Below, piece after piece: positions 9,007 to 15,619 of a stretch of DNA of 41,698 nt (positions are counted from its first letter, which is position 1; the number at the start of each line of letters is the position of its first letter). The DNA is from Symbiodinium natans. Its lineage: Eukaryota > Sar > Dinophyceae > Suessiales > Symbiodiniaceae. The notes beneath the pieces are model-generated. The model was not told where the DNA came from. It made no database searches and saw only the letters and a program-made list of their open reading frames with translations. The DNA lies in assembly GCA_905221605.1 (NCBI GenBank), contig CAJNDS010000491.1, forward strand, positions 904,977 through 946,674. The letters run 5' to 3'. Both the position numbers and the translations under genes were made by a program.

Positions 9007-9971
9007 ACTACAGAAGTACTATGTACAAGCCTGAAATGTCATGCCCTGTTGCTCTTGAAAAGTTGAAAGGTACGGCCAAGGTGATCAAGACTCTTCCCGT
9101 TGCTCCCTACACAGCAAAGGAGAGTTGGGATTGGAAAGGGGGAAAAGGGGGGACGAACGACAAGACGCCATGGACTGGCAAGACTGTGTTCAAAATCAAA
9201 GAACAAAACAAGAAGGTCAAGTTTTGTGAAAAGCCCAAAGTCAGGGAAATTCCTTTTGAAGGGAAGGGGTACAAGCATTCCTACAAAGTTCGCAGGTACA
9301 ACACTTGCTATGCCGATGCGGAAAATTGCCCCAAACCTGACAACAATGACCTTCAGGTTGCAATTAGGAACGCAAGGGAACTCACTATGCTCCTTGCCCG
9401 GCATGAGGGGGGAGAGAGAACCGACTGCCGTTTAGAATGTGATGAGCCTGATTCTCTCATGTGTGGGATGTGCAAGCACGTCGTTGAGAGCTCAGAGATC
9501 GCCTGTCCAGGAATCGCCACGCCCTTAGAATTCCTTGCTGATACGGGGAGCGAGGAGGACCTCATCAGCGAAGCTGATCGTGCTATGTACTTTGGCGAAG
9601 AGCCGATAGGCAATGCTACTCGACAAGTAAACCTCATCACTGCTAACGGAAATGTCAAGGGTGACAAATCGGTCAGGATCGACTTCCCGGAGTTTGGCAA
9701 AGAGCTAGAGTTCTACGTTCTCGCAAGTACTCCTCCTGTTTGCTCTGTTGGAAGAAGGTGCATGGAGGACGGTTATGAGTTCCATTGGTACCCCAAAAAG
9801 CCGCCTTACTTCGTTGCGCCCAATGGTCAAAGACTAAGGTGTAGAATGAGAGGTATGGTGCCTGTCCTTGGGGGAGGAGCAATGGCCGCCCCAAGTACCA
9901 ACGAAGAAGCCTCAGGATCTCTCGGACGGCCAATTCTGTCCGAGGGTTTTCAGAAATCTGCCGCCCAATAG
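8526..9971 (+). CDS. pro: CCCH zinc fingers and aspartic protease (Pro), frame -1 to gag
   Basis: The frame is open from 8526, just after a TAG, and lacks an early ATG (the first is near 8967), so it is presumably reached from gag by a -1 shift. It begins with an Arg-Ser-Pro-rich linker, then two CCCH fingers (8577-8741), a basic Pro-rich segment, a long unassigned stretch, and a retropepsin-like domain. The catalytic motif is DTGS at 9540-9551 within LEFLADTGSEEDLIS. It is followed by a region ending VCSVGRRCMEDGYEFHWYP, the usual C-terminal part of copia-type proteases. The protease would act as a dimer to cleave the polyproteins. The frame ends with TAG at 9969, inside a predicted frameshift hairpin. 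Frame 1 also remains open up to 9006. Confidence 0.8.
   Translation, partial: DPSRSRSPSRSPSPKPVCYDFQKGKCTRGDKCKFSHKPRSQSPVRTAPKKKQVCTFWKKGKCTRGDKCRFLHREPSPAPTGGENAAPAPKDPDKPRSPSPAPTRRKPSRGRSKEKDRRAACCISIAAAASIRPEGDDPQDGEKDYWEMDFKRGEAIRHHLNYRSTMYKPEMSCPVALEKLKGTAKVIKTLPVAPYTAKESWDWKGGKGGTNDKTPWTGKTVFKIKEQNKKVKFCEKPKVREIPFEGKGYKHSYKVRRYNTCYADAENCPKPDNNDLQVAIRNARELTMLLARHEGGERTDCRLECDEPDSLMCGMCKHVVESSEIACPGIATPLEFLADTGSEEDLISEADRAMYFGEEPIGNATRQVNLITANGNVKGDKSVRIDFPEFGKELEFYVLASTPPVCSVGRRCMEDGYEFHWYPKKPPYFVAPNGQRLRCRMRGMVPVLGGGAMAAPSTNEEASGSLGRPILSEGFQKSAAQ
8577..8741 (+). other. Two tandem CCCH zinc fingers
   Basis: Both fingers have the spacing C-X7-C-X5-C-X3-H: first CYDFQKGKCTRGDKCKFSH (8577-8633), second CTFWKKGKCTRGDKCRFLH (8685-8741). 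This is the RNA-binding CCCH class known from cellular proteins such as tristetraprolin and MBNL. Retroelement Gag normally carries CCHC knuckles (C-X2-C-X4-H-X4-C), which I do not find here. They probably bind element RNA. Confidence 0.85.
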
Positions 9972-12900
9972 GGCCGGCCGAGGCTTTCGCAGGAGCAGCA
10001 GAGGACCGAGATCCAGTGGTCGAGCACCCCGATCCTGAGATCTCAGCAGCCATCAATGAGGTGCCGCCAATAGACATTCCCAAAGAAAAGCTCAAAAGAC
10101 CAGGTTGGGTTTCGCACCCAAATGCTAAGTACTTGATTGTCGGACACAAACCAAAGACGTTTCGTACTGCCACACCAAGGTTTCCAAGATGCGAAGTCAG
10201 ATCTACTTGGTTGTTCAGGGAAGGTTCTTGGGTCAAGGTTGAGGATAAAGTGAACGTCAGGGAGCTTGACAACAAAGTTGCCCGACTGGAGGGTAACCCA
10301 ATCCTGAGCCTCACTATCTTCGAAGACCCCGATGTTGAACCTGACAGTGACAACGAAGGAAACGCCCGCAGTCTTGCAGAGGCCGATCTGAAAGCTGAAG
10401 CCAAATCTGTTGAGCACTTGTTCTCGCACAGGCCCAAGAATCCGTTCTGCGAGGTATGTCAGCGCGCAAAGATGTTGGCTCCCCAAGCCCGCAAAAAGGG
10501 GGGCTCAAGTACCATTGTGTCAAAGGCCTTTGGGGACCACATCACTGTTGACCATATCATCACTCGTGACCTTCGTGATCATGGGTTCCAGGACGAAAGG
10601 GTCGCACTTGTTGTTAAGGACGTGTTCACCAAATTTCGGTACGTCTACCCCTCTCCGACTAAGTCAAGCGATCAGTGTTATGAAGACCTTCTTCATTTCC
10701 TAGGTCAAGAAGACACAGTTGGGGTTTTCTACTCCGACAACGCACCTGAGCTTCATGCAGCTATCAAAAGCCTGGGTGTTCGACATGTTACATCCCGCGA
10801 ATATGTGGACACCAACAAGTCGGTGATCGAAAGAGAAATTCGGACGATTTTGGAGGGTACCCGCTCCAACCTTGTTCAGGCGGGTCTCCCCGACAAGCTT
10901 TGGCCGTTGGCCGCCCAACACCACGCTATGGCCCTCAACGCCACTAAGAGGTTTGACAATGGGATTGTTCCCTGGGAGGCCAGGTATGGGGAACCCTTTT
11001 TAGGGTTAATGATTCCTTTTGGTGCACGTGTGTTGTACTGGAACAACCCCAAACAGAACATTCCTGCGGACTCTAAGTTTGCGCCGACTGGTGTTGAGGG
11101 AATCTTTCTTGGTTATCACATTCAGCCTGGCTTCATTTGGAAGGAGGAATATCTTGTCACTCCTGTCAAGGGCTGCGACTTCGCGTTCGAGATTGGAAAC
11201 TTCCCCATTCTGAGGTCCAAGCGGATGGAGTTGTTGCCTGGGGACTTTACGTTCCCAATGAGGTCGGAGCAGCTTGCACTGCAGGAGAGCCTCCGCAAGC
11301 CGGCCCTCTCAGATCAGGACTGCTCGTGGGGAGGCACAGATGGTGCCGGACCACGCGCCCCGCCTGGGGATTCGCCGGACGAGCCTTTGCCTCCGCCTGG
11401 TGTGCCTGATTTGGACGGCTCCGATTTGAAGGATCGTTTGTCCGAGTACTTGGACCAAGTGGCTAAGGAAAACGAGGACTATGTTCCTGAAGATGTCGGA
11501 GCTGTGGAGGACTGGCTGGGGGGGGATGCTCCTGGATCTTCTAAAGAAACAACGACCGGACCCGAGGCCTCATCTACCCTACCAAGACATGACCCCAAGA
11601 CCATGCCTGATGGGAGGAAAGTCCCAAAAGGGTACAACTGGGACGGGGTGAGATTGGTTAGGGATAAGAAAGGTTCCAAAAGGCCACCCGATACTTCTTC
11701 GGAATTTTGGCACATGTATTCCAAGGCACAACGGGAGGCTGACATTGAAAGATTCGAACGTAAGAAGGCTCGTGAAGCCGAGGAGGATGCTCGCAAGGCC
11801 CTTAGAGATTCCCCGGCCATGCCCGTCGTCACCGAACCTGATCCTGAGCCCCATAGAGATCGCATGGCGTCTTTGTACTGGGCCAAGCTTGGTCAGGTTG
11901 CGAGTGAGATGTTTGCTATGGTTGCCAGGGTTGTCGGGCCTAAAGAGATCGAAAGTACTCCCGCTGCTAAAGAAGCCATGGACCGAGAATGGAAGAAGCT
12001 TGCCGATAAGTCTTGCTGGCTCGAAAAGAAGGTTCGAGAGTACCGGGATGTTGCAGCTGAAGCCAAACACAAGAATGTCAAGGCCCATTTCGGGAAAGTC
12101 TTTGAGATTTGTTCGGTCAAGGGGGATGAACTCCCGGACGGGCACCCCCAGAAGAAATGGAAGGGTCGTAGCGTTTTCCAGGGCAACAACGTCCAGGACG
12201 AAAACCACGATCACGCCATTTTCGCCGAACTAGGTTCAAGCCCCGCTAGTATGGAGGCCGGGAAAATCATCGATGCGTTTGGTAGCCAACCCGGGTACGT
12301 GAAACAGCAGGCTGATGGCATTGCTGCATATACACAAGCCCTTTTTAAAGGCATCGAAACGTGGGTCCGTCTTCCTCGAAACAGATGGCCAAAAGAATGG
12401 TCTGGGTATGAAGATCCTGTTTGCCCACTCAGGCTCGCTTTGTACGGCCACCCTGACTCAGGCGGTATCTGGGAAAGGTACTGTACCGAACAGTTAGAGA
12501 GTGTTGGTTTTACTGCAGTTCTACCCGACATTTGGCATTCTGTATTCTACCATGCTGAACTAGATTTGTTGCTTGTTGTATACGTTGATGACTTCAAGAT
12601 GGCCGGCCCCCAAGACAAAATCAACAAGGGTTGGGAGTTGATCGCTAAGGTGATTGACATGGAACCAGCCGAGGTCTTGGGACGGTACTTCGGGTGTCAT
12701 CACGTCGAGCAAAATCAGGTCCAGCTTTCACGGGAGGACCACCCATTCGCCTACGTCTTCGACAAGAAGCACGCTAGCCCAGCTGCCGACTACCAAGTCC
12801 GGCCGAATCGCAAAGAGGACTTTTGGGAGGTCGACGCTGAGTTAGCTGCAGTCGTTAGGCATCACATCTATCCTCGTAGGAAACTTTATGTACCTACGCA

Positions 12901-15529
12901 GGACGACGTGTCGAAGTTTCCCCACATAAGCTGTCAACGAATCACGGTGTTTGATGATGGTAGGGACCCTATCCATGATGACTTGAATCAGGGGGGGCCC
13001 GCGGACCAATCAGGTTGGTGGACTGGGAAAACATATTTCCCTATCGCTGAGGTCAGTGACGAGGACTTTTCTCACGCTCTCGCAGCTAAGCGCTATAAAC
13101 CCAAGCGGTCCAAAGCCGAAGCTAAACGAGAAGCACGACAGAGTAAGTTCAAGAGCACTGAATCTATCAGCCAGGGAAAAACCCCTTCCATGACTGTGCC
13201 CGTGAACGTTGTGTACTACGACATGCGAGATTTCTTGGTGTCCTGTGTTGATAGGTACTGTGAGTTGGCCAAGGTTGACAAGAAATCCCTGAAACACGTA
13301 GCGACCCCTTTCCATGAGAATCGAGTAGCAAAGGTTTTGGAGAGCAACGAACCTAGTGGTAAGCTGCAACCCATTGCTAGCCGTGTACTCATGAAGGTTT
13401 TGTTCGCTGCGAGAATGGCCAGGTGGGACTTGTTACGCGCCACTCAGGCACTTGCATCCAGAGTCACCAAGTGGTCTCGCGACTGTGACGTTGCTTTGCA
13501 CAGGTTGATCAGTTACATAAACTCTTCTCTTGAAGTTCGGATGAGGGGATTCATTGGGGATCGCATTCAGGATTGTAAGTTGTGGATGTTCTGCGATGCT
13601 GACCACGCTGGTAGCCACGACAGTAAATCCACTTCAGGCTGTGCCCTTTACTTGGTAGGCCCCAACACTTACTTTTCCCTAAATGCTTTTTCCAAGAAAC
13701 AGACCAGCATCACCACTTCAAGCACGGAGAGTGAGGTTGTGGCTGCCAACCAAGGTATTCGTGCCCAAGGTCTGCCCAGCCTCAGTCTTTGGATTTTCCT
13801 GTGGCGTGAGGTTGCGAGTAGGACCGCCAGCTACCAAGCTAGGCCGAAAACCAAGCCTAATCAAAGGGAAGACGACATCATCGCACGAATTGATCCTGAA
13901 CTTGATGAGATCCGGTATGGCGAGTGCAGGGCGGATGGACGAAGCGTTTCTGACTTAAACGGCCTCAGGGTTCATCTTAGTCCCAAGTTTGCCGTTCAAC
14001 TCCTTGAGGACAACCAAGCTACCATAACTATCCTCCTCAAAGGTGACAGCGAAAAACTACGACACACCGACCGGACTCAGCGCATTTCGTTCGCCTGGAT
14101 CAAACAACAATTCGAGCGTAACTTTTTCGACATGATTAATGTTGACACCAAAGAGCAAGTAGCTGATATCTTTACTAAACCTTTCGCTGACCGAGGTAAA
14201 TGGGAACATGCACTTAGGCTCATCGCGCACGTTGATGCCCCACTTCAGGGGGGGCGCCAGTCTAAGGCACACGAGTCCGATGCTCATCTCATCAACAAGC
14301 CAGTCGTTCACGCTCACCCTGTGGTGCAGCCGCTGAACGACCCTTGTGCGATCGCAGAAGAGCTCAACAAGGAACGCGACTTTAGTACTAAGGCTTTGTT
14401 GCGTGTTGCCCAATTCATGTATCCCAACAAAACCAAGCGAAAGATGATTAAGCTTGATAATCGCAGCTACTACCACATCTTTGGGCAATGGACTTACGGG
14501 GGCATGCAAGGGGTGACCAAGGCGACCCGCCGGTGGCCTCAGATTGCCAGGTTCCTAAACGGCGTAGTGCGAGCACATGCTCCGCAAGATTTCACCTGGA
14601 ATTCCGTGTTGCTCAGCAGCAGCACTGGTGCCTCTGTGCACAAGGACCATGGGAATGCTAAGGACAGCATGAGCTTCGCAATCAGTGTTGGGGATTTTAA
14701 AGGAGGAGAGTTGTGGTTGGAGGACCCTAGTGTTTCATCTAATAGTGCCATTGTCAGAGTTGGCCCCAACGGCAAGCGCCTTAAAGGTCGTGCTGTGTCC
14801 ACACACAACAAAGCTCTCGTCTTTAACCCTCGGAACTTACACTGCGTTTTGCCTTTTACAGGAACCCGTTTTTCCATTGTCGCTTACTCCTCGCGCTCGC
14901 AAGAATCACTTGCTAGTGACGAGACAGACAAACTCAAAGAACTCCACTTCAGGCTGCCTGCGCCGGCCGTCACCGCTTCGCCTGCCCGAGATCTCTCGAG
15001 GCCGTCGGGCTGCAAACGAATCATCGTTGAGTTTTGTTGTTCGCCCGATAGTCGCTTGGGTGAAGCGCGTCCGGCTGCTAAGGGTTGTAAGATCATTCGT
15101 GTTACGGACCAACAAAACGCCCTCAAGGACTCTACGCTGAAGTCGGTTGTTTCCCAAATCCATACCCTCTGCGACGAGGGGGGAGCATTTAAGCCGATTC
15201 TCGTGTTTGCGTCGCTTCCGTGTACGGGTGGTTGTCCGTGGAACAGAATGACTCCTAACAGCCCCAAATGGCAGCAACACCAAAGCTTGTTCATTGAACT
15301 GTTGAAACAGCTTAAGTCTCTCTTGCGCAGAATGAAAACTTTCAAACCACAGGTTGCTTTTGAGCTCCCGAAAGAGTGTGATTATTGGAAGTGGGGTGAA
15401 GTGCAAAAGCTGATTCAGGATTACGATCTTGAGCTGTATCGTTGCGACGGATGCATGCTAGGGATCTTGGATCACCAAGGACTCCCACTAAGGAAGGCAT
15501 GGATCGTTGCATCTTCTGTTCCAATGTAG
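9845..15529 (+). CDS. pol: Pol: integrase, reverse transcriptase, RNase H, oxygenase-like and methyltransferase-like domains
   Basis: The frame opens at 9845 and its first ATG is at 10472, within the integrase zinc region, so translation by frameshift from Pro is expected. Residues below count from 10016. His134/His138/Cys145/Cys148 form a compact zinc-binding segment. The integrase has Asp179, Asp241 and Glu272 (D,D-30-E). A Pro/acidic linker (about 440-640) precedes RT, which has YVDD at 856-859. An unusual insertion of about 150 residues follows (about 925-1085). RNase H has Asp1194, Glu1238 and Asp1332 and ends with the copia hallmark VADIFTKPF. Unlike ordinary copia Pol, the protein then continues for about 440 residues with an oxygenase-like (about 1525-1625) and a methyltransferase-like (about 1664-1836) domain. 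It ends in TAG, with the same frame open beyond. Confidence 0.92.
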   Translation, partial: NERYGACPWGRSNGRPKYQRRSLRISRTANSVRGFSEICRPIGPAEAFAGAAEDRDPVVEHPDPEISAAINEVPPIDIPKEKLKRPGWVSHPNAKYLIVGHKPKTFRTATPRFPRCEVRSTWLFREGSWVKVEDKVNVRELDNKVARLEGNPILSLTIFEDPDVEPDSDNEGNARSLAEADLKAEAKSVEHLFSHRPKNPFCEVCQRAKMLAPQARKKGGSSTIVSKAFGDHITVDHIITRDLRDHGFQDERVALVVKDVFTKFRYVYPSPTKSSDQCYEDLLHFLGQEDTVGVFYSDNAPELHAAIKSLGVRHVTSREYVDTNKSVIEREIRTILEGTRSNLVQAGLPDKLWPLAAQHHAMALNATKRFDNGIVPWEARYGEPFLGLMIPFGARVLYWNNPKQNIPADSKFAPTGVEGIFLGYHIQPGFIWKEEYLVTPVKGCDFAFEIGNFPILRSKRMELLPGDFTFPMRSEQLALQESLRKPALSDQDCSWGGTDGAGPRAPPGDSPDEPLPPPGVPDLDGSDLKDRLSEYLDQVAKENEDYVPEDVGAVEDWLGGDAPGSSKETTTGPEASSTLPRHDPKTMPDGRKVPKGYNWDGVRLVRDKKGSKRPPDTSSEFWHMYSKAQREADIERFERKKAREAEEDARKALRDSPAMPVVTEPDPEPHRDRMASLYWAKLGQVASEMFAMVARVVGPKEIESTPAAKEAMDREWKKLADKSCWLEKKVREYRDVAAEAKHKNVKAHFGKVFEICSVKGDELPDGHPQKKWKGRSVFQGNNVQDENHDHAIFAELGSSPASMEAGKIIDAFGSQPGYVKQQADGIAAYTQALFKGIETWVRLPRNRWPKEWSGYEDPVCPLRLALYGHPDSGGIWERYCTEQLESVGFTAVLPDIWHSVFYHAELDLLLVVYVDDFKMAGPQDKINKGWELIAKVIDMEPAEVLGRYFGCHHVEQNQVQLSREDHPFAYVFDKKHASPAADYQVRPNRKEDFWEVDAELAAVVRHHIYPRRKLYVPTQDDVSKFPHISCQRITVFDDGRDPIHDDLNQGGPADQSGWWTGKTYFPIAEVSDEDFSHALAAKRYKPKRSKAEAKREARQSKFKSTESISQGKTPSMTVPVNVVYYDMRDFLVSCVDRYCELAKVDKKSLKHVATPFHENRVAKVLESNEPSGKLQPIASRVLMKVLFAARMARWDLLRATQALASRVTKWSRDCDVALHRLISYINSSLEVRMRGFIGDRIQDCKLWMFCDADHAGSHDSKSTSGCALYLVGPNTYFSLNAFSKKQTSITTSSTESEVVAANQGIRAQGLPSLSLWIFLWREVASRTASYQARPKTKPNQREDDIIARIDPELDEIRYGECRADGRSVSDLNGLRVHLSPKFAVQLLEDNQATITILLKGDSEKLRHTDRTQRISFAWIKQQFERNFFDMINVDTKEQVADIFTKPFADRGKWEHALRLIAHVDAPLQGGRQSKAHESDAHLINKPVVHAHPVVQPLNDPCAIAEELNKERDFSTKALLRVAQFMYPNKTKRKMIKLDNRSYYHIFGQWTYGGMQGVTKATRRWPQIARFLNGVVRAHAPQDFTWNSVLLSSSTGASVHKDHGNAKDSMSFAISVGDFKGGELWLEDPSVSSNSAIVRVGPNGKRLKGRAVSTHNKALVFNPRNLHCVLPFTGTRFSIVAYSSRSQESLASDETDKLKELHFRLPAPAVTASPARDLSRPSGCKRIIVEFCCSPDSRLGEARPAAKGCKIIRVTDQQNALKDSTLKSVVSQIHTLCDEGGAFKPILVFASLPCTGGCPWNRMTPNSPKWQQHQSLFIELLKQLKSLLRRMKTFKPQVAFELPKECDYWKWGEVQKLIQDYDLELYRCDGCMLGILDHQGLPLRKAWIVASSVPM
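9944..9978 (+). promoter_or_regulatory. Predicted -1 ribosomal frameshift signal between Pro and Pol
   Basis: G GGT TTT (9944-9950) lies in the Pro frame as a canonical X XXY YYZ slippery heptamer. A 9-nt spacer (9951-9959) is followed by a hairpin. Its arms are GCCGCCC (9960-9966) and GGGCCGGC (9971-9978), giving seven G-C pairs with one bulged C and an AATA loop. The Pro stop TAG starts in the loop. A -1 slip moves translation into frame 2, which is open from 9845 and leads into Pol. Spacing and geometry fit known signals. Folding was done by eye. Confidence 0.7.
10409..10975 (+). other. Integrase zinc segment and catalytic core
   Basis: A His-X3-His and Cys-X2-Cys segment (HLFSH, then CEVC) is followed by the RNase-H-fold core: FGDHITVDHI carries the first Asp, VFYSDNAPEL the second, and NKSVIEREIR the Glu. 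The His-to-Cys distance is much shorter than in standard HHCC modules, and the second Asp-Glu spacing is 30 residues, not 35. A typical copia integrase C-terminal part (PFGARVLYW, GIFLGYH) follows up to about 11160. The 5-bp target duplication agrees with an active enzyme at the time of insertion. Confidence 0.85.
11978..12760 (+). other. Reverse transcriptase domain, copia type (RVT_2)
   Basis: The domain starts near AMDREWKKL and includes KWKGRSVFQGN, which corresponds to the conserved copia (K)ARLVAKG region. A segment with TWVRLP and LRLALYGHPDSGGIW corresponds to the copia KLKKALYGLKQ/W region. VVYVDDF supplies the two catalytic metal-binding Asp residues. It synthesises cDNA from the packaged RNA. 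Confidence 0.9.
13568..14185 (+). other. RNase H domain
   Basis: The conserved copia RNase H blocks appear in order: FCDADHAGSHDSKSTSG, SITTSSTESEVVAA, LLEDNQATI, KLRHTDRTQRISFAWI and EQVADIFTKPF. An insertion of about 60 residues rich in charged residues (13820-13960) lies between the Glu and the third Asp. It degrades the RNA strand during cDNA synthesis. Confidence 0.9.
14588..14890 (+). other. 2-oxoglutarate/Fe(II) oxygenase-like domain at the end of Pol
   Basis: The double-stranded beta-helix motifs are visible in order: ASVHKDHGN gives the His-X-Asp iron pair (His1542, Asp1544), VGDFKGGELWLED gives the Gly-Gly turn after the first strands, NPRNLHC gives the distal His (1609), and TGTRFSIVAY gives the Arg (1618) that would hold 2-oxoglutarate. 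The HxDxxN and GGeL spacing resembles the TET/JBP subgroup, which hydroxylates methylated cytosine or thymine in DNA. That subgroup assignment is inference. Dinoflagellate DNA is rich in 5-hydroxymethyluracil, which makes the domain notable. A lysyl/prolyl hydroxylase-like role is the alternative. Confidence 0.6.
15005..15523 (+). other. Rossmann-like domain resembling C5-cytosine methyltransferase
   Basis: IIVEFCCSPDSRLGEA could be the SAM-binding first strand and loop (motif I). ILVFASLPCTGGCPWN contains a Pro-Cys pair (Cys1736) in the place of the catalytic motif IV. VAFELPKECDYW could be motif VI (Glu-Asn-Val in classical enzymes). Order and spacing fit, but the classical GxGG, PCQ and ENV texts are absent and no target-recognition domain is evident. 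It may therefore be a divergent or inactive relative. Capture of DNA methyltransferases by retrotransposons has been reported in dinoflagellates and charophytes, although with more canonical enzymes. Confidence 0.45.
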
Positions 15530-15532
15530 CGG
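15527..15532 (+). promoter_or_regulatory. In-frame TAG between Pol and ORF4, possible readthrough site
   Basis: After TAG at 15527-15529 the same frame runs without another stop through 30 codons to the ATG at 15620 and on to 19543. The TAG is followed by CGG. Stop-CGG is one of the contexts used for viral readthrough, best known for UGA. The soybean copia element SIRE1 expresses its envelope-like ORF across a single UAG in the same position, a close structural parallel. Independent initiation at 15620 is the alternative. Confidence 0.5.
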
Positions 15533-15619
15533 CTGGCAGCTCATAGGTGTGACCACAATCACAAACACGGAGAGTCTAGGGGCAAGGACCTTAGGAACTC
15601 TGAGAGCTACACCTACGTC

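Noticed and set aside
10016-10043. GTG at 10016 as a start for Pol
   Set aside because: The frame is open further upstream and the context is eukaryotic. A frameshift from Pro explains expression better.
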